This document shows, piece by piece, positions 25,801 to 35,800 of a stretch of DNA of 64,000 bases. The number at the start of each line of letters is the position of its first letter. The stretch's first letter is position 1. The translations under genes and the position numbers were made by a program. Under the pieces are notes generated by a model. It was not told where the DNA came from and made no database searches. It was given only the letters and a program-made list of their open reading frames with translations. This stretch comes from JBBATK01 sp046297095 (lineage in GTDB: Bacteria > Bacteroidota > Ignavibacteria > Kapaibacteriales > NICIL-2): NCBI GenBank assembly GCA_046297095.1, contig JBKCNS010000022.1, positions 124,001-188,000 on the forward strand, read 5' to 3'.

Positions 25801-27334
25801 TTGGCGCATGGATACGGTGAGTATAGTGTTTGAACCGCGATCAACTTTGCGCGTGAACAGCGCGGATACCGTGTGTATAGGTCAAACTACAGAGTTGCGA
25901 GTGGAGGGCCGCGAATTGAATACCGGATTTGCGTGGAATGTCTCCGGAGGTGTTATCTCCTCTCGCGTCGATTCGGGAGTTGTTCGTGTTACATGGAGTT
26001 CGCCCGGTTCAAAAAAAATTGAAATCTCTGATTCCCGCGGTTTGCAGTGTTTGGATCCGGGATTCAAAGATATCGCTGTTCGGTCGGGCTATGCGGGCGG
26101 CATCACATCGGATGCATCGGCTGCCTGCACCGCAGAAGTGGTAAGACTGAGGGCACCGGCAGGGTTCTCTCGATACACGTGGAATGATGTTCGCGGCGAC
26201 AGTGTGCACGATGCAATCGGCTTTGGTGAAACACGATTGGAGTTCGGCGACGATTCCGGCTGTGTAGGTCGAGATACACTTCGCATTACTAATCGATCGA
26301 ACGTTCTCTGTGATGTTTCATCCCTAATCTTCGACACCGTCGAGGTAGCGGCATTGCGCACCGATTCACTTCGTTGTAGTCAACAGCTTGAGGATTACAT
26401 TGCTGTGCGCGCATATTTGCTGCGCGGTACCGACTTTGTTCTTCGATCTGTTCTTCCTGCATTAGGAACACGCGTGGCCAAAGGCTTGCCTATGAGTGCG
26501 ATCGTTGATTTTCGTCCCACAGCTTCCGGCGTGCTGCGCGATACACTGTGCATTGTGTTTCAAGCTCCTTGCCAAGACAGCTTCTATATTCCCGTGCAGG
26601 GAATAGGCGCGCCGCAGCTACCGAACAGACAGTTGTTGATACGCATACCGGATCAAACATTAAACGTACTCGATTCGGAATTCGTCCTGCCTATACAAGC
26701 GGTGGTACCATCTTTACGCTCGGCTATACTCATTGATAGTGTGTGGATTACTGCCGAGTATCCTGCCGCTATGATGAAGTTCGCATCTGTACGTTCTGGA
26801 GTAGAAGCCGTTGAGACAGTGGATATAGCGGGGGACAGAGCCACGCTGAACTTGCGCATTGCTTCTGTTGAGGTACGTTCGGATACAACCGATCTTACAA
26901 GTGTTCGGATGTATTGCCTTCTTGGTTCAGCGCTTCAGGATTCGCTTCGCCTTACCCGGGCCGATGTATATTCAGCATCTTCTCTCACGGTACAGTCTCA
27001 AGGAGCTCTCTGTACGTGGGCAGGTGTGTGTAGTGAAGGTGGTAATCGCCTTATTGGTCGCGGATCGCCTTTGTCTATGAGCGTGCGCCCGAACCCTGCC
27101 GGCACTATTGCGGAAGTCTTGCTTCGCTCTCAAGAAAAAGGATGGTATACAATTGCCGTGCACGACGTGTACGGCAGATGTTTGGCGCGGGAGCAAAAGA
27201 ACATGGCTGCATTCGCAGATCAGACCATTGCTTTTGATGTGTCTGCATTTGCCGAGGGAGCATATACCATTTCGGTTCTCGGCCCCTTCGCGCATCTCAG
27301 CGTGCCACTCATGGTGTACCGCGGCGGGCACTAA
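22898..27334 (+). CDS. SBBP-repeat T9SS cargo protein (1478 aa)
   Basis: A very large secreted surface protein. After a signal peptide (core about residues 27-47, ending TAQAQ) comes a DUF7948-like domain (FVPNAGQVRGDG, VYPGIDVCFR). Residues about 290-740 carry SBBP beta-propeller-type repeats (ATFFGGRIDDEVTD, VDNQDNVFITG, YYGGRAVES). Then follow several Ig/PKD-like domains rich in single cysteines, an ASH-like domain, a cohesin-like domain beginning near IRIPDQTLNVLDSEF, and a T9SS type A sorting domain (VRPNPAGTIAEVLL to the end). Alternative starts are 22934 and 22976. A near-consensus TATTTTAG lies 4 nt before 22898, which supports that start if the mRNA is leaderless. Adhesion or gliding roles are inference. 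Confidence 0.87.
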   Translation: MITSALTRIAAAMSNQRTALWMLRVKMLSVSILVGLWYASFAVTAQAQVPDMRYSAATPGFVPNAGQVRGDGLITDTVRFVLRLGRARVYFRDRGFSYVAPVAGSDTAAAPSSASVSLANRSKSTSGGVMLGRVDCNFAATAVHSGAASNLGSAPNASICGRGLRKETQTYYVSGSEYDDLPVYDSLVYTNVYPGIDVCFRVEAGRLKYDFLVSAGADARAIALSFPQCSSLKLDSTGAMIITHRFGTLIDDAPTILMREPSGITSAPAIRFAQRDAHTFGFELPASYNSTQALVIDPAITWATFFGGRIDDEVTDAVINNVGLLVVCGWSLSDVFPGTSTLNAGNEDVFIARFNADRTLNTTTYFGGPKLDIANGIAVDNQDNVFITGQSMSGDLGFAKNVFQWANSNPVFYNDAIVVKFNNRLKYVSGTFIGGGNEDIALDVATDAQDNVIVVGNTYSDNYPTTLTGLYTTRRGTPGDVDICMSKWNNSLECLWSTYYGGRAVESATSCATDSSANIYVGGWTHSMDFPNLSGFQRTRSGDGDGFLIKLTAQGFPLGSTLFGGGGDENIYDIDVTRGLVCATGFTSSGNDLPSFGKKQAQDKAGGLSDGFVLVTDTDLEFRWSTYWGGYGPEVFYAVNVTTDTCVVVTGYTGSPDMPLKRSIQLPHADGIEDIVVAKFTATGVNTWSTVIGGKGSDVPRAMCLDALDNMYIVGSSSGSDFPVRGAIFPNLNGSKDGIIIKLCPTTPAIKSSTGDTVVCEGGTITLSADPGLSRFRWSTGQSTPSIDVQTAGTYFYSADSPLGCTAFSDTIRIYIKQKSPAVVLAKGKSLPCVGDSVLLYSANRFDAYSWRDASGKEVGNRDSLFVKTPGTYHLNVVDRSGCYDSSKSITVTFSSPPPLGYVFTRNGASAADTVNGEIRVCETDLVTLFAQTRGLPLFWTNGASTPAIDIRSSIRIAAFVTDASGCVWRMDTVSIVFEPRSTLRVNSADTVCIGQTTELRVEGRELNTGFAWNVSGGVISSRVDSGVVRVTWSSPGSKKIEISDSRGLQCLDPGFKDIAVRSGYAGGITSDASAACTAEVVRLRAPAGFSRYTWNDVRGDSVHDAIGFGETRLEFGDDSGCVGRDTLRITNRSNVLCDVSSLIFDTVEVAALRTDSLRCSQQLEDYIAVRAYLLRGTDFVLRSVLPALGTRVAKGLPMSAIVDFRPTASGVLRDTLCIVFQAPCQDSFYIPVQGIGAPQLPNRQLLIRIPDQTLNVLDSEFVLPIQAVVPSLRSAILIDSVWITAEYPAAMMKFASVRSGVEAVETVDIAGDRATLNLRIASVEVRSDTTDLTSVRMYCLLGSALQDSLRLTRADVYSASSLTVQSQGALCTWAGVCSEGGNRLIGRGSPLSMSVRPNPAGTIAEVLLRSQEKGWYTIAVHDVYGRCLAREQKNMAAFADQTIAFDVSAFAEGAYTISVLGPFAHLSVPLMVYRGGH

Positions 27335-27385
27335 ATCTGTGCTCCTCCGTTATCGTACTTACTTGTACCACTCAGATCCATGCAA

Positions 27386-27401
27386 TTGGCACGATTTATG
27401 C
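27386..27401 (+). promoter_or_regulatory. Possible sigma-54 promoter in the 27335-27599 gap
   Basis: TTGGCACGATTTATGC has GG at 27388-27389 and GC at 27400-27401, exactly 12 nt apart, and TGGCACG matches the -24 element in full. The start point would be near 27413, giving a leader of about 187 nt. Otherwise I see no gene or structure in this 265-bp gap. Confidence 0.45.
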
Positions 27402-27599
27402 GTTGTTTACAGCAAATCTTTGCTGGGGAACTCGGGGAGAGCGCGGCGAATACGCCAAAATCTCCGTAAATTCCACTCAAACGCGTAAGGCTACGCTCTC
27501 TCAAGGATGATGACTACCAAGGTGAGGCGTTACAAAACAGTTTGAGATTCTCCGCAAAGAGTATTGAACGCTGTTTTCACGTACGCAATCAAAATCACC

Positions 27600-30437
27600 A
27601 TGAAACCTACTCTGCGCCTACACTTATTTATAATGCTTGTGCTGGTACTCGGCACGAGCGTTCGTGTTTTCTCGCAGTTGACTGCGGATGCCGGTGCCGA
27701 TATCACCGCATGCGAAGGTTCGAACGTTGTAGTGGGTAAATCTGTTTCCGGTGGAACAGGTCCGTATAAATACCTGTGGATTCCCGGTCAAGGCTTGAGT
27801 GATTCCACCGTGTTGCGTCCGCTGTTTGGTCCTAAGCAAGCAACATCCGTTCTTGTACTTCGCGTAACCGATAGCAGAAATGCAGTTGCATTCGACACTA
27901 TTGTCATCAATGTAAAACCACGCCCCGTACTTGATGCCGGTGGTGCTGCAACACAATGTGTAGGCAGTACTGTTTTACTAGGTGCAGCACGCACGGCCAC
28001 AGGCGGAACTCCTCCCTATACATTTCAGTGGGGCGCTCTTCCCTCCACAGCAGTGGGTGGTGCAAGTGCAAACCCTTCATATTTGGCAAAGAAAGCAGGA
28101 GTGTACAGACATATCTTGAAAGTAACAGACGCGCTTGGATGCGAGTCTTTGGATACCGCCGTCATTACGATTCGTCAATCAATGACTGTATCAATGCCGC
28201 AGCGTGCTTTTCAAACCTGTGCTTATGAGCAACGTACGCTTGGCGGTACCGGTCTTGTGAGCGGCGGTGCATCTTCCTACACCTATCAGTGGTCGCCATC
28301 ACTAGGTCTTAGTGCTACCTCGATTCCAAATCCGGTTGCCTTCCCGGACACATCGGTAACGTATTACCTTACGGTAACGGATGAGCAGGGGTGTACAATA
28401 GACGACAGCGTGCGAATCAACGTGCGCCCGCGCATGAGATTTGCGTTGAAGCGTGAATACACGGTGTGCCCCGGTAAGGAATTGAAGTTGGCAGACTCGG
28501 CCTTCGTGAGCGGCGGGGTAGGCCCGTACATATATAAATGGACTCCGCCGACGGGACAAACAATGACGGATCAAGCTGTTCCGAGCCCAACAATCATTGC
28601 ATACGGAAACGGACGCTTGCTCTACACAGTACGTGTAACCGATGCTCAAGGATGTTCGATACTTGATAGCATCTACGTAAACATGACGGGATCTCCCGGA
28701 GCATCATTTGCTTCGGTGCCCAAATTGTGCATGAACGAAACCTATCCCTATGGCGTAAGCGGCGACAGCTCGTTTGTTTACGACTGGATAGTGGATGGCG
28801 GTATCATCGTGAGCGGACAAGGATCGCAGAATATTAAGGTGTATTGGAACAAGAGTGGAACCGGTGTTATTAAACTCAATGTGTATGACCCTGCCACCGG
28901 CTGCGCAAAGAGTGGTCAGAACAACACTACTGTACTTCCGCTTCCCGAACCTAAGGTGGTGAATCGCGGACTGAGCATTCTCTGTCCGGGCTCAACGACG
29001 ACCTTAGAAGCTGAAGCCGGCTTCGTGCGGTATCGCTGGTCCAACGGACTTACCACACGCCGAATCAATGTGGATCAAGGCGGCAACTACACATGCGAAG
29101 TTCAAGACAGTAACGGCTGCAAAGGAACCTCTTTGCCGGTATCGGTGGTTATTCGGCCTGCTCCCTTACCATTGATCTTCGGCCCCTCAACTATTTGCAG
29201 TAACCAAACAATACAGCTCACCGCATCGGCGGGTCATGTTTCCTACACTTGGGTGTCCGGCGAGACTGTGCCGTTTATCACCGTAACGGCACCTGGTAAG
29301 TTTAAAGTATTCGTTGTGGATACGAATGGCTGCCAGGGTGAGTCTGCCGAGTTCTCTGTGCGTACAATACCTGTGAAGGGATCGGCGGCGGGCGATATTG
29401 ATGTGCCCGGCCGCGAGATACTTTTCCAATATCCCGACTCGCGAGTAGAGTATACGAACGAAACAGAAGTGGATATTGTTCTTGATACCATTGCGCTGCG
29501 TACAGCTAATCGCGACCTGTTTATCGCCTCGGTAACAGTGAACGGAACGAAACGATCACCGGACAGTGTGCGTGGATTGAGCGTAAAGCCACAGCAAAAA
29601 ATTCTCTTCGATTTGAAGTTCGATCCTACGTATATCGACACCAACGACTATCGCATTACCGTTGCTGTTACGAAGCCGTGTCCGGATACCTTTGCCATAC
29701 TCGGTAGTGTTCGTTCTTACGATAAAACTATACGCGGTGCGGTGAGCATAGAGAACACTACTGCTCGTCCGAACCAGATAGTGTACATTCCTATACAGAT
29801 GCAGTTCGATTCAGAGCTGGATTCCATTGAGGATGCAACGTTGACCTTCAGCATGACACTCAATGGCCATCTTGTGAGCGTGCTTGACGATACAAAGAGA
29901 GCTATTCGAAAAATCGAAGACATCGGCAACGGAATGCGTCGCATTAGCTTCGAGTTTGAACATCTTACCGTGAAGTACGATAAACCTTTTAAGCTGACCA
30001 GTCTTCGTGTTCTTACACTAGCTTCTATGCTCTTGCAAGACACGATGTCGGTGGATCGCGGATCGGTGGTATGGACTCAAGGTGCGGTGTTGCTGAAAAA
30101 GCCTATAGTGCGCTTGCGCGATGGTATACTCACGGTTTCGTCGTTTTGTTTTCCCTTCGAGTTCGAGCTTGATCCATTGAGTTTGACGTCGTTTACGGTT
30201 ACGCCTACGCCTGCCCGGGATTTTGTGGAGCTTTCCGTGGAATGCGGAACCTCGCAGACGGTAGTTATGGAAATGTTTTCGTTGGATGGCCGCATGCGCA
30301 TGCAACAGGATATGCACCTTGGTGCCGGCAAGAACAATCGCCGCATTTCATTGAACGGTTTTGAGAACGGGCAGTACATCTTGGTTGTTCGTTCCTTCGA
30401 TCGCAGCGAGTCCAAACGATTTGTTATTGAGAAGTAG
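27600..30437 (+). CDS. SprB-like repeat T9SS cargo protein
   Basis: A 945-residue secreted protein from the ATG at 27600; an upstream TTG at 27564 adds 12 unlikely residues. Signal peptide MKPTLRLHLFIMLVLVLGTS to about residue 27. Residues about 28-370 hold four SprB/PKD-like repeats (VSGGTGPYKYLW, ATGGTPPYTFQW, VSGGASSYTYQW, VSGGVGPYIYKW). Three Ig-like domains follow, then an ASH-like domain, a cohesin-like domain (IENTTARPNQIVYIPIQM), and a T9SS type A sorting domain (VTPTPARDFVEL to the end). SprB of Flavobacterium is the gliding adhesin carried by T9SS; gliding here is inferred only. Its architecture parallels the upstream 1478-residue protein. Confidence 0.87.
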   Translation: MKPTLRLHLFIMLVLVLGTSVRVFSQLTADAGADITACEGSNVVVGKSVSGGTGPYKYLWIPGQGLSDSTVLRPLFGPKQATSVLVLRVTDSRNAVAFDTIVINVKPRPVLDAGGAATQCVGSTVLLGAARTATGGTPPYTFQWGALPSTAVGGASANPSYLAKKAGVYRHILKVTDALGCESLDTAVITIRQSMTVSMPQRAFQTCAYEQRTLGGTGLVSGGASSYTYQWSPSLGLSATSIPNPVAFPDTSVTYYLTVTDEQGCTIDDSVRINVRPRMRFALKREYTVCPGKELKLADSAFVSGGVGPYIYKWTPPTGQTMTDQAVPSPTIIAYGNGRLLYTVRVTDAQGCSILDSIYVNMTGSPGASFASVPKLCMNETYPYGVSGDSSFVYDWIVDGGIIVSGQGSQNIKVYWNKSGTGVIKLNVYDPATGCAKSGQNNTTVLPLPEPKVVNRGLSILCPGSTTTLEAEAGFVRYRWSNGLTTRRINVDQGGNYTCEVQDSNGCKGTSLPVSVVIRPAPLPLIFGPSTICSNQTIQLTASAGHVSYTWVSGETVPFITVTAPGKFKVFVVDTNGCQGESAEFSVRTIPVKGSAAGDIDVPGREILFQYPDSRVEYTNETEVDIVLDTIALRTANRDLFIASVTVNGTKRSPDSVRGLSVKPQQKILFDLKFDPTYIDTNDYRITVAVTKPCPDTFAILGSVRSYDKTIRGAVSIENTTARPNQIVYIPIQMQFDSELDSIEDATLTFSMTLNGHLVSVLDDTKRAIRKIEDIGNGMRRISFEFEHLTVKYDKPFKLTSLRVLTLASMLLQDTMSVDRGSVVWTQGAVLLKKPIVRLRDGILTVSSFCFPFEFELDPLSLTSFTVTPTPARDFVELSVECGTSQTVVMEMFSLDGRMRMQQDMHLGAGKNNRRISLNGFENGQYILVVRSFDRSESKRFVIEK

Positions 30438-30504
30438 CGCCTAACGGTCGCTAGCCATGTACGCACCTGTTTCGGTTGCTGCCTCTGAGTTCACGCCCAT
30501 CCTC

Positions 30505-30512
30505 TATATTTG
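30505..30512 (+). promoter_or_regulatory. TAnnTTTG promoter box
   Basis: TATATTTG lies 64 nt before the ATG of the tandem OmpA gene and after the stop of the SprB-like gene. No matching -33 box at the usual spacing. Confidence 0.45.
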
Positions 30513-30576
30513 CGATTGCCACGATCGTGCATGCTTAATCTTTGCGCGACAGGCGTTCATCGCTATTGGAGAGAGT

Positions 30577-32739
30577 ATGCGGTTAGTCATCAGACTTCTA
30601 TTTTTCCTTGTTGTTCCTCTGTGTGGTATTGCTCAAGACACAGCTGCCCTGAAGGTTACACCAAAGGAGAAAACTCCATGGTTGTACGTGGGTGGATACC
30701 TGGACTACAACCGTAATGTCTTCAAGGCCAACTTTCCGTACTTCCCCAATCAAGTCAGTTGCAATCAATCCTATAAAAACGGAACCGGCCACGGTGTTGC
30801 CATCGGTCTTCTTGCCGACTACCCGTTTACACCCGTCTTTTCTGCCGGTGCTCGTCTTGGGTACGCAACATTAGGCGGAACTCTCACCACGAATTCTATT
30901 ATTGGTTACAGCGCATCCGTAGGGTCGAATCAACAAACGCCCGATCAGGTTGAAACTCAATACGCATTAGAAGCCAGTATCGGCGCGCTTAGCTTCGAGC
31001 CCATGATGAACATGACCTTGTTCGGTAAGGTCCGGGTAAGTGCAGGCTTAAGAGCAGCTTTTTTACTAAGCTCTACCTATTCGGAGAGTGAACGACTCAT
31101 ACGCCCCGATTACGCCTTCTTTCTGCCCGACTCTACAAGAGTTCGTTCGGAACGAAGCGGCTTGATTCCTAATGTTCAGGCTCTTCAAACTGCTGCTACC
31201 GGCAGCGTTGCGGTAGATATACCTGTTTCCTCGAAGATCATTATTGCGCCGGAGATTCGCTATCAGCTTGCGCTCAATGCGTTGTCTGATGTTGATTGGT
31301 CGGTATCTACTATTCAATTCGGCATCGGTGTGCGGTCGCCTTTGTATAGCTCGCCACCGCCGGTGTATAATCGAGATACCATGCTGGTGAGAGACACAAC
31401 GGTAATCGCTCGCGTGGACGCTTCGCAACAGAAGTGTACTTTGATCGAAACGTCCATTACCAAGAAAGAGCAACAGTCAAGAGTAGACGACCAGTTGTTT
31501 GTGAACGAACTCTATACGGTAACAGAGAAATACTCACTGGTGGTGCCGCGCCTTGCGCAGCTGAATGTAAATGTGGAAGCCTATACTCTTGCTCCAAATG
31601 GTGAGCGGGCACAGCTGAAAGAGTTTGTCGTGGAGGAAACAGAGATCGAGGAAAACTATTCCTTGCTGCCGCAGATTTTCTTTCCGGAGGGGGAGGCAAG
31701 ACTTCAACGAACCGGGATGTCGTTGATCGACAAAAGCCGAACCGAAGGCTTTTCGGAATCTACTCTTTCGAAGAATACCATCGAGGTGTATCACGACCTT
31801 TTGAATATCATTGGTCAACGCATGCGAGAGAATTCTGCGGAGACCATTACGCTGGTAGGATGCAATAGTAACGTGGGGGATGAACGCAACAATCTTGATT
31901 TGTCAAAGGCTCGTGCGGAAGGAGTGCGAAGATATTTGCAAGAGGTATGGGGTATTGATGCCTCACGCATAAACATCAAGGCCATGAACTTGCCGGCGTC
32001 GCCGTCGAATAATATGAGTGAAGATGGTCAAGCAGAGAATAGACGTGTGGAAATTGTCCCCGCTAATCCCTCGTTGCTCCGAGCTGTTGCAATCAAGAAT
32101 GCTACGGTACGTTCGTCACCGCGCGTTATTGATGTTGTGCCCTCAGTGTATAGCGAAGCCGGGCTTGCGTCGTGGTCTGCCAGGATCACCCAAGAGGGAA
32201 GAGAGTTACGATCGTTCTCCGGCGAGTCCACTCCCGAAAAGTATGTGTGGAACGTGACCGGTGATCCGTATCCGAAGTTAGAAAAGCCGGTAACAATCAG
32301 TTATGAAGCGGTAGATCGTACGGGCCAGCGCAAATCGAATGCGGTGTCTGTGGATGTAAAGCAGATGTCGATTCGCCGCAAGCGTTTTGAGCAGAAAGAT
32401 GACAAGCGTATCGATCGATTTTCACTCATAGTGTTCGATTTCAACAAGGCCGACTTAAACGCAGACAACAAAAGGATTCTTGAGGAAGTGCAATCGCGCA
32501 TCGAGCCAAACTCGGTGGTAACCATTGCCGGCTATGCAGACAAGTCCGGCGATGCGGAGTACAACCGCGATCTGGCGCGACGCCGATGCATGGAGGTTGA
32601 AAAGGTGATAGCGGTAAAATCCGTGAAGCCGTTGATCAGCCCTATCGGCAGCGACATCTTGTTGTACGACAACTCTACGCCGGAGGGACGAGCATATTGC
32701 CGCACGGTGCAGATTGTCATCGAAACGCCCATCAAATAG
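30577..32739 (+). CDS. Outer-membrane protein with two OmpA-like domains
   Basis: A 720-residue protein from the ATG at 30577; the frame opens at 30457 but that start precedes the promoter box. Signal peptide MRLVIRLLFFLVVPLCGIAQ. Residues about 28-260 form a barrel-like domain (GGYLDYNRNVFKANF, VGVRSPLY-type strands). Near residues 415-515 is a first OmpA-like domain (ETITLVGCNSNVGDE, LDLSKARAEGVRRYL, ENRRVEIV). After a spacer comes a second at about 610-718 (FDFNKADLNADNKRIL, VTIAGYADKSGDAEYNRDLA). Two such domains in one chain are unusual. It lies between the SprB-like and GEVED genes and may serve the surface-protein system. Confidence 0.87.
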   Translation: MRLVIRLLFFLVVPLCGIAQDTAALKVTPKEKTPWLYVGGYLDYNRNVFKANFPYFPNQVSCNQSYKNGTGHGVAIGLLADYPFTPVFSAGARLGYATLGGTLTTNSIIGYSASVGSNQQTPDQVETQYALEASIGALSFEPMMNMTLFGKVRVSAGLRAAFLLSSTYSESERLIRPDYAFFLPDSTRVRSERSGLIPNVQALQTAATGSVAVDIPVSSKIIIAPEIRYQLALNALSDVDWSVSTIQFGIGVRSPLYSSPPPVYNRDTMLVRDTTVIARVDASQQKCTLIETSITKKEQQSRVDDQLFVNELYTVTEKYSLVVPRLAQLNVNVEAYTLAPNGERAQLKEFVVEETEIEENYSLLPQIFFPEGEARLQRTGMSLIDKSRTEGFSESTLSKNTIEVYHDLLNIIGQRMRENSAETITLVGCNSNVGDERNNLDLSKARAEGVRRYLQEVWGIDASRINIKAMNLPASPSNNMSEDGQAENRRVEIVPANPSLLRAVAIKNATVRSSPRVIDVVPSVYSEAGLASWSARITQEGRELRSFSGESTPEKYVWNVTGDPYPKLEKPVTISYEAVDRTGQRKSNAVSVDVKQMSIRRKRFEQKDDKRIDRFSLIVFDFNKADLNADNKRILEEVQSRIEPNSVVTIAGYADKSGDAEYNRDLARRRCMEVEKVIAVKSVKPLISPIGSDILLYDNSTPEGRAYCRTVQIVIETPIK

Positions 32740-32787
32740 GCCTTTTTGGGGGAATTTTAGGCTTGGTGTACTGAGGGTGAAAAAATC

Positions 32788-32818
32788 TTTGCCATTTCTT
32801 TTTGGACTGCTATATTTC
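32788..32818 (+). promoter_or_regulatory. Bacteroidota-type promoter of the giant GEVED gene
   Basis: TTTG (32788-32791), a 19-bp spacer and TATATTTC (32811-32818) match the TTTG-N19-21-TAnnTTTG consensus with one mismatch. The leader would be about 65 nt. Confidence 0.65.
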
Positions 32819-32887
32819 CGTCAGGGGGCGGGACAATTCTTTAGAAGACAAGCTTATCTATTCATTCACTTATTCTACGGGTGATCC

Positions 32888-35800
32888 ATGCATTCTTTTC
32901 TACACGGTGTACATCGGCGTTTAAGCCTTGTTGTTGCCGCGGTTCTGTTGGCATTTGCCGCGCAGTCCGGTCAGTCTTTGTATGCTCAGTGCCAGTGCGC
33001 CTGGCAATATGGGGCGATGGGCATAACGAATTTTACTCTTACCCAGGCCGGCTCGCCTGTTATCAACCGTTCATCGGGTTGTGATATCAACACGGCCGGT
33101 GGCGTTGCCACACCTAACGGTGTTTGGCAGACCGGTGTAACGGGTAACGTTCAGCTCGGTAAAGTGTATAATTTTTCGATTTCCGGCTTGTCATGGCCGA
33201 CGAGTGGTACAACCAATTCGTACAGCTTCTGCTATGCTATCTGGATCGACTTGAACGGCAACGGTAACTTCGAGACCAACGCCGGCGAGCGTGTTGCTGT
33301 AAATAGTGCTGGTCAGTACTTCTATCCTACGGCGACAGGTTCCTTTACCCTCCCGTGTTCGGCTGCATCCGGTCAGCTGAAAATGCGTGTTATGGGTCTG
33401 TACTATTATGATTACAACACCGGTGCACTTGGATTCCAGGCAAATGATCCTTGTGGCAACTACTTCTACGGCGAAGCAGAAGATTATACCCTCAACGTAC
33501 TTGGCGACATGGGCGTAACCTTCCCGAATCAGACATCACCGAATAACATTCTTGTTCCCGGAAGTATCTACTCCGGTACCAACGGTGGTTATGTGAATGT
33601 TACGACAGTTGCGGGTCAGTCGGCATACGTTACCTATCGTATTGTTGGTCCTCTTCCTTCAACCAATGCCGTATACACAGCGCTGAATCCTGCTAACCCC
33701 AATGACACGACCGTGCCTTGCACAGGAACCGGCAACTACAATCAGTTCTTCTCCAGCGCAAAGGGTCCGTACGCCGGAGCCGGCGGAGCTATTGACCTGA
33801 CCGGTTCAAACGTTGTTCCCGGCGCATATCGCTTGGAGGCATCATTTGTAAAATCAAGCGGGTGCTCATCCTTTGTAGCGCAAAACTTCTACATTCCTCT
33901 CCCGTGGGATATTAGTGTTTCCAAGATTATTGCTCCGGCCACGAATGCAGCACCTCAATACTACAAGTATCCCCGTGGCGTGCCTATCGCAATTTCTTGC
34001 CGTGTGCAGAACGTAGGTCAGAACACGGTGAATGCACTTCGCATCATCGACGAGATTCGTGACCAGAACGGAACTATAATCCGTACCGATACGTTGACAT
34101 ACAACAACGCTGTTGGATTGTCTACAGGTCAAGAAGTAGGATCGGATGCTGTTAATGGCGGCTTCCCGAACTTCACAACCACAACCACAGGTGTTTATTG
34201 CGTTACCTTCCGCACGGAATTGATCGGAGTAACCGATCAGCAGTTGTCGAATAACGTTCAGCCCAGCTCAGGTTGCCATACCTTCGAAGTGCAATACGAT
34301 ATCGAACTTTCGGCCGAGGCTTTCCTCAACCCAACAAGTTCATCGTCGATGTTCGTAGGTCGTCCGTTACGTCCGGCTATCCGCATTCGCAACAATGGTC
34401 TTGCTGATGCATCCGATATCCCCGCGACCTTGGTGATCAAGAAAGACGGCCAGACGGTATATACACAGTCCATTACCATTCCTGATTGTTCACGAGGCTT
34501 GACCACCGGTGCAACATTCCCGTTCTGGACACCGAATGCCGTTGGTGCATATCAACTCTGCTTCTACACCTCACTTACAGAGGATGCTATCAAGACCAAC
34601 GATACCTTGTGTATCAATGTAAATGTTGGCGACGCTCTTAACGGTACATATACCATTGGTACGTTGAATCAAGGCCAAGCCCGCAACTTCACAACCATTC
34701 AAGATGCTGTGAACGCTTTGTATGGCGCAGGACTCTCCGGTCCTACCATCTTTGAACTTACCGATGCCAGCTATACAGTTGGTAGTGGAGCTGCCGGATT
34801 CCCGGCGGTGGATATGACATCACGTGTTGCAGGCGCAAGCGCGTCGAACACGGTAACGTTCCGTCCTTCACTGCTTCAAAGTTTGACCCGTTCATCGATT
34901 TCCATTCGTCTTCGCTCCGGTAACGGAGTGGGCTTCTTGTTTGGTCAAAACTACTTCCCGACCAATGCTAACGCCATTCAAAACACACAGCCGTTGGCAT
35001 CAAATGCCAACCCTGCAGGATATGTAGTGTTTGATGGTGGTTCTCAGAAGTCATTCCGCTTTATGTTGGACGTTGGTGCCGCTACGCCTACACAGTTGCC
35101 TCATCGCGCTGTATTCTATTTGGGTAACGGAACCTCGAATGTCACAGTAAAGAATTGCTTGATCGAGAACTTCCCGCAATCCACAGCCAGCTATGCTTCG
35201 TCGTTGCCGGTTGTTCGTTACTTGGCTCCGAACTTTACATTCGAAACCGATGTTCGTCAGTTGTCCAGCGGCCCCGACAGCTATGCTGCAGGTATCGTTG
35301 CGCGTTCCGTTGCTCCCAGCAACCAGGGTAACAACTCTCTTGGCTTGGATACGCTGACCAACAACTACAACCAGTTTGTTAATAACGAAATCAGCGGCTT
35401 CGGCTACGGTATCGTTTCGTTGGGTGTAGGTCCGTTGTTCTACAACGACATTGCTACCAACGGTAACCCTCGCTTCCAACGTTATTACAACAAGGGAACC
35501 GTGATCAGCGGTAACATTATCTCCAGCGTTCGCAGAGCCGGTATCTTCACCGGTTATGGTGAAAGCGAAACCATCAGCAATAACCGCATTCTCAATGTAG
35601 GCCAAGGTGCTACCGGCATCACCGGTCAGGCTGCAGGTATTATGGTTGGCGGTGAAGCTCGCACAAACCAATTGTGTTACAATAGCATCAAGGCTACCAT
35701 TACTCGCAACGAAGTTTCAAACATCTCTTCGGATGTTGCTGCTCAAGGTATTTACGTAGAGCAGACGTTGAACTCGTTTGTCAACCCTGCCGGCGGTAAT

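Noticed and set aside
35051..35671. 206-codon minus-strand ORF inside the giant GEVED gene
   Set aside because: It is antisense to a well-supported gene with domain structure, and shows no protein family of its own.
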